A DNA stretch of 64,000 bases from Dermatophagoides farinae (Eukaryota > Arthropoda > Arachnida > Sarcoptiformes > Pyroglyphidae), in the NCBI RefSeq assembly GCF_024713945.1, contig NC_134685.1, positions 372,001 to 436,000 on the forward strand. The letters run 5' to 3'. The notes beneath the pieces were generated by a model. It did no database searches. It worked only from the letters and a program-made list of their open reading frames with translations, and had not been told where the DNA came from. Both the position numbers and the translations under genes were made by a program. Below, piece after piece: positions 24,682 to 36,920 of this stretch (within the stretch, counting starts at the first letter, position 1; every line of letters begins with the position of its first letter).

Positions 24682-26233
24682 ATGATGGCACGACCATTCT
24701 TTTTCGGTGGTAATCAATCATCACAACAAAGTCAGTATCTGGTTCAGATGAAAGCTGGTAAAATGGTTAAAAATGGTAATATGGTATGTATGTCCATTGA
24801 ATTTTTATTCGTTCGATCAATGTTGATATTTTGAAATTAAATAATTAGGTAAGCCCAATTAAAGATCGTAAAGGATTGCTTTATTTGCATCAAAATGCTG
24901 AAGATAATTTGATGCATTTTTGTTGGAAAGATCGTACATCTGGCCAGTTGGAAGATGATCTCATTATGTTTCCGGATGATGCTGAATTTCTTAAAGTACC
25001 ACAATGTACTACTGGCCGTGTATTTGTATTGAAATTCAAAACATCATCACGACGGTTATTTTTCTGGTCACAAGAACCAAAAGATGATAAAGATGATGAA
25101 ACTGTCTCGAAAATTAATGAATACATCAATAATCCAATGGCCGCAACAAATGCAAATCGTAATAGCAGCTCTGGTGTAGGTGGTGGTTCCGCTGGCCACG
25201 GTCTAATGTCTGCAAATGATTTAGGCCTTGGATCGGATGAAGAATTTCGTAATCTATTTAGCAATGCTAACATGTCTGCACAGCAATTAATGTCAATGTT
25301 GGATGCCGGTTTAGCAGTTGGACCACATGGCGGTTCAAGTCGTTTAGCTAGCCTTTTAGGTTCTGTACAGAATGCATCGAATAATAGCGGTAGTACAACA
25401 CGTAGTGGAACCAATTCCAATGGATCATCATCAACAATAGCACCGGCTCCACCGACACAAACACCAAATACAACACCTGCATTGGCTAGTTCAGAAACAT
25501 CAAATACAACAACCGGTGGTAATAATTCACCAGCCGCCACTACTACAACTGGACTTAAATTATCGGATTTACAAAATATTATTTCCGGTCTCTCAACAAC
25601 TGGTGATATGAATCAATCAGATAATGATTTGAATGGTATGTTTTGTTTCTTTGTGTGATCTTGAATTGAACCAAAAAAAAAAAAATTATTACCACCATTC
25701 TAGTTGATTTATCAACATCGATTAATGTTGAAGTTTTACGTCCATTATTATCGAATGATGATTTTATGAAACGTATTGGTGATATGTTACCACAACAACA
25801 ATCTACTGCTTTGGATTCATCTTCATCATCATCGGCAACAACAACAGCAACTAAACCATTATCTGAACAATTTCTATCGACTGTACAATCACCACAATTT
25901 CAACAGGCATTGAATTCATTTAGCCATGCATTACAATCTGGACAATTAGGACCATTGGTACAACAATTTGGTCTACCTGAATCATGTGTTGTTGCCGCTA
26001 ACAAAGGAAGTATGTGTCTTGATTTTTGTGTTTGTTTGATTGATTGATTTGTTGAAATTTCGTTTTTTCCATAATAACAAGATTTCGAAGCATTCGTCAA
26101 AGCTTTACAACAAGTAAACAAAAATGATGATGATTCTTCAAAGGACAACAACAAGAAAAAAGACGATGGCGGTAATGCTGGTGGTAAAAAAGATGATAAA
26201 AAATTTGATGATGATTCAATGGCATTGGATTGA
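24682..26233 (+). CDS. ADRM1: Proteasomal ubiquitin receptor ADRM1 / Rpn13
   Basis: Ubiquitin receptor of the 19S proteasome lid-base interface that also binds the deubiquitinase UCHL5. Four exons: 24682-24783, 24849-25635, 25704-26009 and 26082-26233, with introns of 65-72 nt, giving 448 residues (human 407). The N-terminal Pru domain (about residues 15-125) contains 'LVQMKAGKM', '[16 protein letters not shown]', '[14 protein letters not shown]', '[13 protein letters not shown]' and 'LFFWSQEPK'. A Gly/Ser/Thr/Asn-rich linker follows (about 130-290). The C-terminal DEUBAD domain (about 305-420) carries '[20 protein letters not shown]', '[15 protein letters not shown]' and 'AANKG'. The tail is acidic-lysine-rich and ends in 'MALD', like the human 'MSLD'. 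ATG codons at 24682 and 24685 are both possible starts. AATAAA motifs follow at about 26305-26335. Confidence 0.97.
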
Positions 26234-26455
26234 ATACTTATCTTTCCTTCTCTTAAAGAGGGTTGAAGCGAGCGAATTTTGGCTTTTTTCTTTTATTTTA
26301 TTTTTATCTGAAATAAAAATTGTTTAAATAAATGAAATAAAATCAGCATTTTTCTCTAAATAAATAGCAAATGAAAATTTTTTTTAAGGTCACAGTTTTT
26401 TGTTTTGATTTGTTTTTTTTCTGTCGATTTTTTTTATCAATTTTACTTGTACTCT

Positions 26456-28501
26456 CTAATTGGCAGCAATGGCCAGATTACGTTCGATAAGAACATCGGC
26501 AACAGATCGACCAGCTAATTTTGAATCATCATGATCTTCGTTGAACTTTAAACATATTTGTAGCTGCGAATCTGGTTCAACAATTTGGCCCCATTTAGCC
26601 TCACCATTATCGTTGCCAATAAAATCAACTTTTAATGTTTGATTGTCTAAAAGTTTTTTAAATTCCAATGCTTCATTCGGTAGCCAATCATCACTTTCTC
26701 GTGGTCGAATACCTTGAATAAATTGAATGGATCGATCGTTAAAAAATGAATAATTCATAAAATCGACTTGCCTGATAATGAGACCCGAATCGATTGTCTT
26801 GGCACTGAACGAAATTGGCTATATAATGGTTGCAATTGATTCAGACGTAATATATCCACACAACCTTGATCGATTAGAAAACAGGTAATTTGATGTACCG
26901 ATTCAGTTTGTAATAATTTAATACGTATCCATCCTTCATCATTTGTACGTAGAGCAGCATAATATTGTTCTGGCTGTAGCACATCCAATGTCAATTCAAT
27001 GTGTTCATCTTGTGAATAAAATTGATTCATTGCATTCAATTTGTTTTCATGATCGGTATTAATAAATTTTACGTAAAAATGTCCAGGATGTGATATGATG
27101 GTACATCGAACCATTTTCAAATCAACATTGGCATCAGCTGCTGGTGATCGTGGATTTTCAATCGGTGTACCACCACTTATAACATCTTCTGGATCATTTG
27201 AAATGACAAGTGTCGATATATTAGAATTTGATTCAGTTATTTTCGGTGGTGGTAGAATTTCTTCAGAAGTTTTCGACATAATTTCTGATTCCTGTTCTTC
27301 ATGGCCAGTAACATAAGTATTAGTAGTAGTAGTATCGTCCGTTTTTATCACAGTATCATTTATGGATTCTTTTTCCAATGGCTTTTGTTGTTGTTGTGGT
27401 TGACTAGAATCGGTTTTTGAATCATTTTTTTCTTTTGACAATGTTTCTTTCAAAAATTTAAGATTTTCATCCAATGAAACGCTAAGTGAAATGGATGAAA
27501 AAAAATCAGATTCGATTCTAAGAAAACATCATACACATACTTGCTATCATTATAATAGATTGTAATTGGTTCAGAAGATGATGTTCCATTGGCGGTGGTG
27601 GCGGTTGACGTTTTATTATTTTTATCGGTTTGTTCATCATTCGAATTTGAATTCGATCGATAATCATGATAATCATTTTTCATTGCATTCGATTTTTTAT
27701 TATTATGATGATGTTGCTGATTACGCCAATTATTATCATTACTCGATCTTTGTTGATTATGATGATGATGATGTTGTTGTTTCGATGTGGATGATCCTGG
27801 CTTATAATGGCCACCACCATTATGATGATGATGATAATTATTTTGTCTACCATTTTGATGATGATGATGATTACTATTTGATAGTAAATGTTTAGCCGGA
27901 TGATGATGTTTCATATTTTGTCCATTGTTATTATCGGTTTCAGAATGTTGTTGTTGTTGTTGTTGTGCTTGGCACTTTTCAATCAAATCATTAACATTAA
28001 TTTCAACATCAGGATTACTATAATAAATAATCACAGGATTCGATGATGATTGTGTTGAATTTGATTTCAATTGTTGCTGATGATAATGTCCCGATGATGT
28101 TTGTTGTTGTTTATTGCCATGATGATGATGATGATGGCCAAATTTACCACCATTGTAATAATTTTTCGATTGTCCATTATTCTGACGTGGATGATGATTC
28201 GAATTCGAATGGTTATTATAATTATGGCGTTTTGATGTTGTTGTTGTTGTTGATTTCCATTTTGATGATGATGATGATGATGGTGAACCATTGGAATCAT
28301 TCGAATCGATTGTCGCCGTTGTTGTTGATTTAATTGCATTATCAATCAACTGGGATTTTGAAAAGAAAAAAAAACAAATCATAAATGTCAAGAAAAATCA
28401 ATCACGACACACAAACATACCTTTTCATCAACAAATGAAACGGATTTTCGTTTTTCCATATCCGTTGTTGTCGGCGTAGTTTCTTTTGATTCAATTTCCA
28501 T
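26456..28501 (-). CDS. Tudor-domain protein with a long low-complexity N-terminus
   Basis: Four exons on the minus strand: 28501-28421, 28349-27541, 27481-26772 and 26712-26456, all in phase, giving 618 residues. The last intron (26771-26713, 59 nt) has a GC-AG border; the others are GT-AG. Residues 30-290 are His/Asn/Gln/Ser-rich. Two short related peptides, 'PVIIYYSNPD' and 'PITIYYNDSK', are embedded there. The C-terminal 210 residues form one extended Tudor domain: 'CTIISHPGHFYVKF', 'YYAALRTNDEGWIRIKLLQT', 'CFLIDQGCVDILRLNQLQPL', 'FRSVPRQSIRVSLSGIRP', and 'VADVLIERNLA' near the end. Extended Tudor domains usually bind symmetrically dimethylated arginine and often act in germline RNP granules. 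The exact orthologue is not clear. It converges on ADRM1, with 222 bases between the stops. Confidence 0.85.
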
Positions 28502-31500
28502 ATTTTATTGTCGATTCGAAACAATCAATAACAAATCTGTGTGCCGTGAATACAGCGAATGAAAATTGATTTTATTTCTCTAATCAAAATCAAAAAAAAA
28601 AAAATCCATTTTTGCCATAACGGGATACTGACTGATCAAAATGTAATTGTAATACTTGCCCAAATACATGCAAACATAACACACAAACACAAACATTCCA
28701 TCCATCTATTCATACAATTTAATCGATTCAATCGGCAAAAAAAAGGAATGTTAAATATATGGCCAGACAGACATCGAGCCACGATTGAACATGATCATGT
28801 CTCGACGAATATATAAAACTATACCACCAATCAAACACACACACACACACACACAAATATAAACTGACCTAAATCTTTGTAAAAAAAAAAAATTTTCATC
28901 GGAAAATAAAATGTACAGAAACAACAAAAACTTGATTCAAGTTTTCAAAGATTCAATGAAACATGATTGATGTGTGTGTGTGTGAGTGGACACAGAACAC
29001 TTTTTTTTCGGAGAGAAATATGAAAAACAGAGATAATGAAAGAGTTTGATACTTGTCCATGAAAATAACAACAACAACAACAGAAATGGACATTCGATCG
29101 ATATATGGATAGTATATTGTTATGTAATTGCCGATGATCATCTCTTGAGGCCAAATTTGAAACGGTTGAAATTTATTCAATTACATTAATGCCAAAAATT
29201 GCCGTTAGTGGTATTTGTTGTCTATTTTTATTGATTGGAATGCAAATTGACAAAATTATTTCGAATGAATGAAATGAAATTTAAAAATAGATTCAACAAC
29301 TACAACAACAGGTAGCCAAATTTGGTCAAATTAAGAAAAAAAACATTGAAACAGATGTCAAGATTTTTTTTTTGCTGTCTCCAACACCTTGTGGAGTGGC
29401 CAAGTGTTTGAATTCGAATGTCATGAGAAAATTTTCGGGCAAATAATTCATCAAGAGAGAAATTTCCACACACACACACACTTTTTCTGTTTATTTTTCA
29501 ATTCCATCTACATGACAAAAATAGATAGATTTGATCGATCGATGCATTCATGTTCCGGTTGTTTATTTGATTCAAACAAACCATACACACACACAATGAG
29601 TTGACCTCAATTAGTTCAGATCAGTTCGAAATAAAAAAAAAAATTTAGGACACATAACTTACCCTGTGGATATTCAATTTACAGGAAATTCAATTTGATT
29701 TCAACCACCACAACCACACCACGACGACGACGACGACCAGAATCGACAAGAAGAATTTATAAAAATCAATGCTTGAAGAAAAAAAAATTTTCAACTACAA
29801 TGACGCCGAAGACTACGACGAAGACAAAACTAATTGGGTGTGTGTTTGGTTGTAGCATGGAAACAGCAAACAAAAAAAAACGCCGAATAAACAAACAAAC
29901 GCTGAGTATGTATTACATGAAAACAAAACAAAAAAAATTACCACATCATCATCAAAGCATCACACACAGACATGGAATGTTGTTCATGTTCATGTGTTCA
30001 ATTATGAAATAAATAAATATTAAAAAAATGTAATCGAGACTAAATGAAAGACAAAAAGTAAATTTGAAGACGACGACTTGTGAAAATGAACTCGAAATGA
30101 TTTGACATGATATCGATACGTCCGATAACGATAATTTTTTTCATCGATTTTTTTCTATTTGTTGATTGAATTATGTTGAATCATCATCATCATCATGTTT
30201 ATAATTATTGATCATTTGATGATTAGTCATTTGATGATAAACAAAACAAACCAAACGATAAGCGCGTAATACAATACAAAAATTCAATCAATCAAATAAC
30301 GGATATGGAAGTAAAATGTTTTTCTACTTACAATTTTTTTTTTAATGTCTTGTTTACCGGAAAATCAATAAATGATGATGATGATGATGATTTGGAAATG
30401 GAATTTTTTTTTTTTTTGGTGACAAAATCATATTTTTTTTTTTTTTTACTGATGATGATTATCGATTTTCGTCACCAGAGACAGACATTCATTTGTTCAT
30501 TGAATCATTTGACTTATCTTATCACACACACACACACACACATACCACACAAATACCATTCAACTATAGCTAACCACCAGCCAGCCAGCCAGCATGAGTG
30601 TGATGATTTTTTTTTCTTTAAATGAAAAAAAAACAAAAAAAAAATGATGATCTGTTGCCAAGGCATGTGTGTGTGATGCCTCGCCTTAACAACGACGACG
30701 ACGACGACGACGATGATGATGATAATTTTTTTTACAGATATTGCAGCAACAGGCAACAACAACAACAACAGCAAAAATTTTCATCAAAAGAGTGAAGTGG
30801 AGATTATAAAAATAGAAAATAAAATAAATGCCAGCCGCATCTCTTGTTCTCACTTTCTGAATCTGGTTTTTATATTTTAGATTTTTATTCACAACAGTAA
30901 AAACAGTAATTTATTGATTGAAAAACAAAAAATTTTTTTTTTTTTTTGGAGATGAAATCAAATATATATATACAAAAATGAAATTTACAAATACAGAATA
31001 CAGAATTGAATAGAATACAGAAATGATGACAATGAATTGAATATATTGAAAATGCAAAAACAGACACATATATAGATAGATTTGTGGAATAATTTTTTTT
31101 TTCATCATCAACATATGTTTGGTTGGAAAATATTTTTTCATTGGCAGAAAAAAAACAACAACAAAATGTTAAAATATCCAATGAACAGAATTCAAGTATC
31201 AATACTTGTTGTTGATATTTGAATCTTGCTGAATGGAATTTTTTTTTGTCTGTTTTGTTTGATGCCATCTAGCAGATATAACTGATTGATTGTTTTATTC
31301 GGCTGATAACAGGTGGCAGTAGATAATGATGATTTAATCTCATTTCAGCTTTTTCATTTCTGCATCAAATCACAATCAATGATGATGATGATTTTGAAAA
31401 ATTGGATCCAAATTCCGTTCAAATACAGGGATATAATGGTTTTTTTTCTCCAAAATGATGGTCGACGTATATTGGTTTTTTTTGATGATTATCAAAGATT

Positions 31501-32519
31501 CAAAAAAAATTCAAAGTATGGTTATTTTTTGGTCAACAATTGATGGCACGCGAGTGGGTGGGTGTGAAGATTTGCCCGATTAAAAAAAAAACAATACCCC
31601 CAAAAGATTAATTTTTTTTTTCTTTGGTACATATTCAAACGCCAAAACATTGTTTGTGTGTGTGTGTGTGTGTAGGTGTGTAAATAGAATTGATTGATTT
31701 ATATAGATCAATTTATGTTTGTTTTTTTTCAATTTTTTTTTTTTGAATAAAAATTATCTATGTGTTTGAGTGTATATTGTGGTTGGGTGTAAATAGCAAT
31801 TTGGTAACGTCATTTATGTGCATGATGGAATGGATGAGCAGCAAAAAAAAAAAAAAAAACATTTCCGGAAGTTTTTTTTGTTGTGTTCGTGTTAGTGTGT
31901 TCGTGTGTGTTGTATATATATAAAACATGCATGCATTTTTGTTGTATTGAAATTCGAATTTTTGTTACATGAATCACACATCATCCCAACCGTTCACACC
32001 AAAACACACATATATACATTCTCAAACACTATTACATTTCACCATCACCAAGCATCATTAAGCGTGTGTGTTGTGTGCATCATTCGAAAAAATTTACTTT
32101 TTTTTGTGAATTTTTTTCGCTCGAAATTTCGAAGTTACGTGCGTGGCTTATTGGACTTTCTGAATGTATTATTTCTTTTCTAATTTTAAATTCATTTTTA
32201 TTTTTCTTCAATACTATCATTATTGATTAAGACTGATTACCTCAATTAACAGGTTTATTCAGGATTTGTCAAATTATTTCCAAATTTTTCTTGTCCTATT
32301 TCCATTCTTTCTCACCTTGTCCTCAATAATTGATTTTCTTTCTCCTTCCTCTTAGGTATAAAAGGATTCCAAGATTGGTCGGAAAACTTTAACTCATTCA
32401 TTCATTTTAAATTTATTTTTTTTTGTCCACTAAATTTTTCAACGAAATAATTTTTGTTTACGTGTAACGTCTTAAGTCATTTACTCCAGATTCAGTTGAT
32501 ACAAACGAACAAAATCGGT
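28502..32519. other. Gene-poor stretch before the transposon island
   Basis: I recognise no gene. The sequence is AT-rich with CA/GT runs (28835-28853, 28972-28983, 30523-30541 and 31650-31672), GAC/CGA triplets (29717-29733 and 30692-30710) and long poly-A/T tracts. Open frames of 60-127 codons are Phe-, Lys- or His-rich and have no family resemblance. A TATAAAAGG at about 32359 lies 160 bases before the first retroelement-like coding remnant and may be an old element promoter. A GCCATCTAG motif occurs at about 31264. Confidence 0.55.
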
Positions 32520-33399
32520 GGAAAAAATTCAACAATACTGTAAAGAAGCAAGAAGCCAACGATCTACTAGTTTGGATTTAATACGCAGTGTTCTAAAGCC
32601 AAAACTCAAACGACAAATTGATGTTATTGTGAAAGGAATAAAATTGGCTTATGACAATTGGGAAAAATTTTACATGTTGGTCAATCTGTGATTGGTTTCG
32701 CATCAAATTGGATAAACAACAAACGAATGAATAAGTTAGCAGAAACAAGTCTGAACAATTCAAAATTGTTAACTATCACATTGCAACAACAAGAAATTAT
32801 CAAAAATAAGGTGATAAACGTTTTAGAAGATTTGACGAAACAACATTGATTATTGTCCTTTTTTGGAACTGACCATAAAACATTTGGTCAAGCTGTTGTA
32901 AATAAGAACCAAGGACAAAAGGAATGAGCCATAGTGAAGTAACGACGTAAGACGGTGATTGTGAATCAACAGCAAGAAATCAAGCAGGAGTGAATTGGTG
33001 ATCCAACAACCGCGTGGGAATTAGATAGAATTCAGTTATTCCCATTGCAAATAGCATCCACTAGACAGATAGCGGATGAAATCGTCGATACCGACACAGT
33101 CATAGAGTTGACCCGTTGTCGAAGTTGTGTGGAGTAAGGCAAATCTCCACTACAGATTCCCGATCAAGAGGTAGAAGTTTCATCAAACGGTATCATAACC
33201 AAAACACTAAAGTCTAAATCACTCACTCACAGTCATAAATTGCTCGCAGATCATATGGAAAAAAAGAAATCTCATTAACAAGATGAAAGACGACATAAAA
33301 AAAAGATTTTGCCAATCCAAATAATGTTATAGCTGATAATCTGGCTATTACGCCACAATCGTTAAAAACGATTCTTCCATCAAGGCGAAATATTCAAGT

Positions 33400-33834
33400 A
33401 TACAAATAACAAAAGAAAATATTATCTTCCCGATAATATTGTTAAGGAAATTATATTAAGCTATCATCAGAATAAGGGACATATAGGTCAGAAGCAAACA
33501 GTGCTACATTTTTCCCAGTCATATTACAATCCATGACAGAATGGTATTTACTAGAGATTGTATAATGAGTTGTGAAATTTGCTCAAAAGCAAAACACCAG
33601 AAGAAGATTGGTCTACTACAGGATTGGGGCCCCACAACAGAGCCATTTCAATTTATACACATTGACACGATTGGTGGATTCCGTGAATCCTTCTCTCAGC
33701 TTCAATATTTCCATGTTGCAATTGATGCCTTTTCAGGATACGTTTGGGGAATAGCATCTAAAACCCAAAATGTACAAGATTTTATAACGAATCACCTATT
33801 CGCCATCATAAACACCTACCATTGTATGAATTAA
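33400..33834 (+). pseudogene. Retroelement integrase fragment
   Basis: Two broken frames resemble a Ty3/Gypsy integrase. The first holds an H-x4-H zinc-binding start ('YHQNKGHIG'). The second, after an interruption near 33540, holds the C-x2-C half ('CEICSKAK') and the first catalytic Asp region ('FQFIHIDTIGGF'), then 'VAIDAFSGYVWG'. The rest of the DDE core, with the second Asp and the Glu, is missing, so this can encode only part of the enzyme. It lies directly upstream of the env-like remnant. Confidence 0.8.
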
Positions 33835-33949
33835 TCTTCATCCCAGTATAATTAAAATAAAACTGAACAATAACATCATAAACAGTTAAAGTGAACGCTA
33901 ACTAAAATTTTATCAATATTACATCCGTTGTGAACATCGTAATCGTACA

Positions 33950-34910
33950 ATGTATATAAAACTCCATCAAATATTCTGCTGTATCAATTTAATCAGCATT
34001 ATATTTCTCCCCATCCTCACAAAATCGCAGATAAATTCGCCAGTGTTTCCGTTGATTTGGAGAAGATCAAAACATCGAGTTGCAACAGACTATGTTAACG
34101 CACAAATTGACATTCATCTCAAACCACCATGTGAGGTGATTAAATCGTCGTTCTTGAATCCAACTAACATCTCAAATGGTTTCAACTATAAGTTTGAAAA
34201 GGATACGTGTGAGAAGTTATACAACAAGCTGGTAAAAGAAACGATGCATAAAAAGTGTGGTCCTTTTCAAAGTTCTTCTAAGCCACGACGTGATATAGTG
34301 TCATTTGTGTCTGGTGTAGTGTTTACATCAATCATCGTTATATGATATCATCATATATTCAAAGTCCTTTGAAGAACATCTTCAACATATCGAAAACGTG
34401 ATGACGGCATTGAGAACAGAAGGAATCTAATGATGACCGTGATTATCGTGGAAATAAGAATCTGAAAATAATCAAGTTATTTTGTTTATTAAAGAATCCA
34501 ATGAATTCAATCAACAAATCTATCAAAAGATTTTGGAAGAATTGGAATTATTATCGATGAAAATTGACGAAAATTCTGATAAATCAGTATTTAATATTTT
34601 GGATTTCTTACAAATGGATTGGAACATTAATTTCTGGAATTATCATTTCGATTCAACTCATCTATTTATTGAAGAAATTAAATATAATCAAAAAAGATTG
34701 GAATAATTATGTTCTTCATCGTAAGTTGGAGATGTCCAACATTGAAAAAAAATGTTTCTTCAATCTTAATCAAAATTAATGAAATCATAGAAGATCGAAA
34801 TGAAGTTAATAAAATTATCACCAATCCATTTATCGAAAGTAAGACATATCATATCATATCTTTTCTTTCCTTTCTTTTTGCTTTTTCCGGCCTAATTTCC
34901 GACAAAAAGT
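33950..34910 (+). pseudogene. Env-like glycoprotein remnant of the retroelement
   Basis: Broken frames with the layout of an errantivirus or F-type envelope protein: a hydrophobic N-terminal signal (about residues 8-26 of the first frame), an ectodomain with several Cys, then a basic furin-like KPRR at about 34280 followed directly by a hydrophobic, fusion-peptide-like stretch that ends in a stop at 34343-34345. Further pieces occur in other frames (34482-34706 and 34709-34924), the last with a hydrophobic segment near 34850-34890. A related N-terminal piece sits at 41274-41501 and shares the 'IWR-S-H' region. Stops and frame changes make both non-functional. The env call rests on layout and position, not on a database match. 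Confidence 0.55.
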
Positions 34911-34919
34911 GGGGAGGGA

Positions 34920-35331
34920 TGTAATGGCCAAGCATGTAATGAACAATAAATTTAATTGATCCGATTGATTGAAATTTATAAAATTTCTTTTCATTTTAAA
35001 GTGTGTATCATGTCATTTATTTAAGTTTGATTGTGTTTAATGTGATCACCTTCAGCCAATTAAATTCTGGATAAACGTGACTCTAGTGGCCGAATCAGTA
35101 AGTATTATCAATTCTCAACCCTCGACATAACTGCTTAGAAGTCTAGTGAGGAAATTCTTCCGCACGGTCTTTCAAGCCAACAGGATTCAGTCAATCTGTG
35201 ACTGGATTCTACTCTATTGTTTGAGAATAATAATACTGATTAGACGAACGTTTTCCTTTATTTCTTTTGTGAGCTGTTGTTATATCAACGTTAACTATCA
35301 AATATTTCAACACACATTAATCGTTCAAACA
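34920..35331 (+). repeat. LTR of the Gypsy-like element
   Basis: Begins TGTAATGG immediately after the polypurine tract and ends TTCAAACA, giving the TG...CA termini of an LTR; length 412 bases. AATAAA lies at 34946. Directly after it comes TAGCGTCCCAGACCAGGG and then a leader to an ATG at 35486, which looks like the 5' internal region (primer site and gag start) of a second element. This may therefore be an LTR shared between two copies. No second LTR copy was found in the window, so the right boundary is an inference. Confidence 0.6.
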
Positions 35332-35553
35332 TAGCGTCCCAGACCAGGGTTTGGTCTTTTATAACACGTGTTCTAATTATCGAGTCAAATAATATTACTT
35401 ATAATAATTTGGACGCCATAAAACTTCTCTTGGTAAGTTTTATCTGTAAATAAACTTTTCATTTTATTTTAATTAATTATTTAAAATGGCCACTACTAGA
35501 TCCATGACTCGGGATCTAATTAAAACTGCCAAGATGAAGGTTGATTACATTAA

Positions 35554-36486
35554 ATGATGCTGTTAAACCGAGAAGCTTTTAACGATATTCAAGCTGGACA
35601 ATATCGGCATAATTTACTAATGATTATGTCAAGATATTGTGGTAGCTGCTATTTGCAAAACCAGTACCTGGAACAGCAACGATGCTATGTGGAACCGCAA
35701 AAAATAGAAACATCTGGCATAACAATCCAATACTTTTCAATTAAAGATCTTTTGAAAAGTATTGTCGTTAAACATCCATACGTCCTCGATAGCATTGTGC
35801 GTGAACAATCTTTGAATTTCAGTCCTGAGTGGGAACGTGAAGAGGATTTTACCATAATGAACGAGCTTGACATAACCGATCAAGAAAGGTTTGAAAGATT
35901 GAAAGGAAAACTTCGAATTGAAATTTCGCTAGACGATTTTACATTCGTTGGAAAAAAAGGAAGAAAATTCCTGGCTGGTTATTTGACTTGTTCAAACTTA
36001 GAATTTCGGGATCGAACAAAACGTGACCAAATCTCGATGTTTCTAATGGTAAAAAGACCGGCTCAGCACTTGAACGAAGAAATGTTCACAATTTTATCGC
36101 CTTTCGTTCAAGAAATGAAGCGATTGGGACGTGATGGAATTGATTTTTTCCACAAAGGATAGCCACTTAACGTCAAAGTGGAACTATCCAGAGTTGCCTG
36201 TGATAATCTGGCACAATATGAGATTTTGGACTTTCCAATGTCATTTGGTCGAGGAAGCACATGCCTCTGTCAAAGAGAAAATTATCCGGAATCAAAAACA
36301 CATGAAATTCTAGATTTATCTGGAATTAATCTTAAAGAACTCGGTGTACTCAAAAACGTATATCGAACATGTGCATTAATTCAATTAAATGACATCTCGA
36401 TAAGCAATATTGTGCGCCACCGGACATATTCCATGATCTCCAAGGTTAGTTCCATTCTGTCAATCTATGTAAGTTGGCTAATTTGA
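35554..36486 (+). pseudogene. Transposase-like family, copy A (N-terminal half)
   Basis: Copy A of a family that recurs five or more times in this island. It reads through about 200 residues, meets an in-frame TAG at 36160-36162, and continues in the same frame with 'CDNLAQYEILDFPMSFGR', the degenerate counterpart of the 'GDN-x5-LLGF-x-x-SFGR' block of copy B. The following Cys motif is reduced to 'CLC'. The family resembles the animal transposase-like proteins related to Tnp2 (CMC/EnSpm) transposases. That placement is from remembered motifs and should be checked. The C-terminal half is absent; Gypsy RT sequence follows after about 250 bases. Confidence 0.6.
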
Positions 36487-36738
36487 AATATTCCTCAACC
36501 TGATTCTTTCATCCCTCTGTGATAAGAAAAAGGCAATCATTTCGCTTCAAACAAATTCAAAAGCGAATGCAAAGTTTCAGCTTCTACAATGGAAAACTAT
36601 TTGTAGAATATAAAAAAAAAGAAATTCTCACTATTGGCCACTGGTATATATACAAGTAAGTCTTGAATAGCTCAATATTATACGTAAACTTATATCTAAA
36701 ATTATTTTAAATATATCAACAGAAACATGAAATGTTTC

Positions 36739-36920
36739 ACCACGAATAATCGATATAGAACAACAATTATTAAATGCTGAATATTTTACAACTTTGGACA
36801 TCGCTAGTGGATTCCATCACGTAAGAGTGGCCAAAGCTGATCGCCATAAGACAGCATTTGTAACAAAGTTTGACCAATACCAATGGATTGTAATGTCATT
36901 TGGCTTAAAAAAATGCCCCG
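36739..36920 (+). pseudogene. Gypsy reverse-transcriptase fragment 1
   Basis: About 60 codons of Ty3/Gypsy reverse transcriptase with 'FTTLDIASGFHHVRVAKADR', 'HKTAFVTKFDQYQW' and 'MSFGLKK'. This is the palm region up to the point where 'NAPA' normally follows. It stops abruptly at 'MSFGLKKCPG' and runs into unrelated parvovirus-like sequence. It differs from the RT fragments at 42 and 49 kb ('DISSGFHHIPVAEEDKRKTA'), so it comes from another Gypsy lineage. Confidence 0.85.

Larger units (their letters stand above)
32520..35331 (+). mobile_element. Decayed Gypsy/errantivirus-like LTR retroelement with env
   Basis: Remnant read in order: a possible gag-like piece at about 32520-32690 (weak), undefined decayed sequence, an integrase piece (about 33400-33834), an env-like gene in broken frames (33950 to about 34910), a polypurine tract AGTGGGGAGGGA ending at 34919, and an LTR at 34920-35331. 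No reverse transcriptase, RNase H or protease was found inside this copy, so the centre has been deleted. A matching 5' LTR was not seen upstream. The integrase-env-PPT-LTR order is that of an errantivirus-like Ty3/Gypsy element. Many stops and frameshifts show it is dead. Confidence 0.75.

Noticed and set aside
24890-25540. 216-codon minus-strand frame opposite ADRM1
   Set aside because: It is a shadow of the Gly/Ser/Thr-rich ADRM1 exon; the plus strand has the conserved domains.
27566-28333. Plus-strand frames opposite the Tudor gene
   Set aside because: Tyr/Asp/His-rich shadows of the H/N/Q-coding repeats.
29695-30012. 105-codon Thr/Lys/Arg-rich frame
   Set aside because: Generated by ACC/CGA triplets and poly-A; no domain and no gene signals.
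34920-35331. A matching 5' LTR near 32240-32520
   Set aside because: Compared by eye with the LTR at 34920; no shared stretch beyond AT-rich words.
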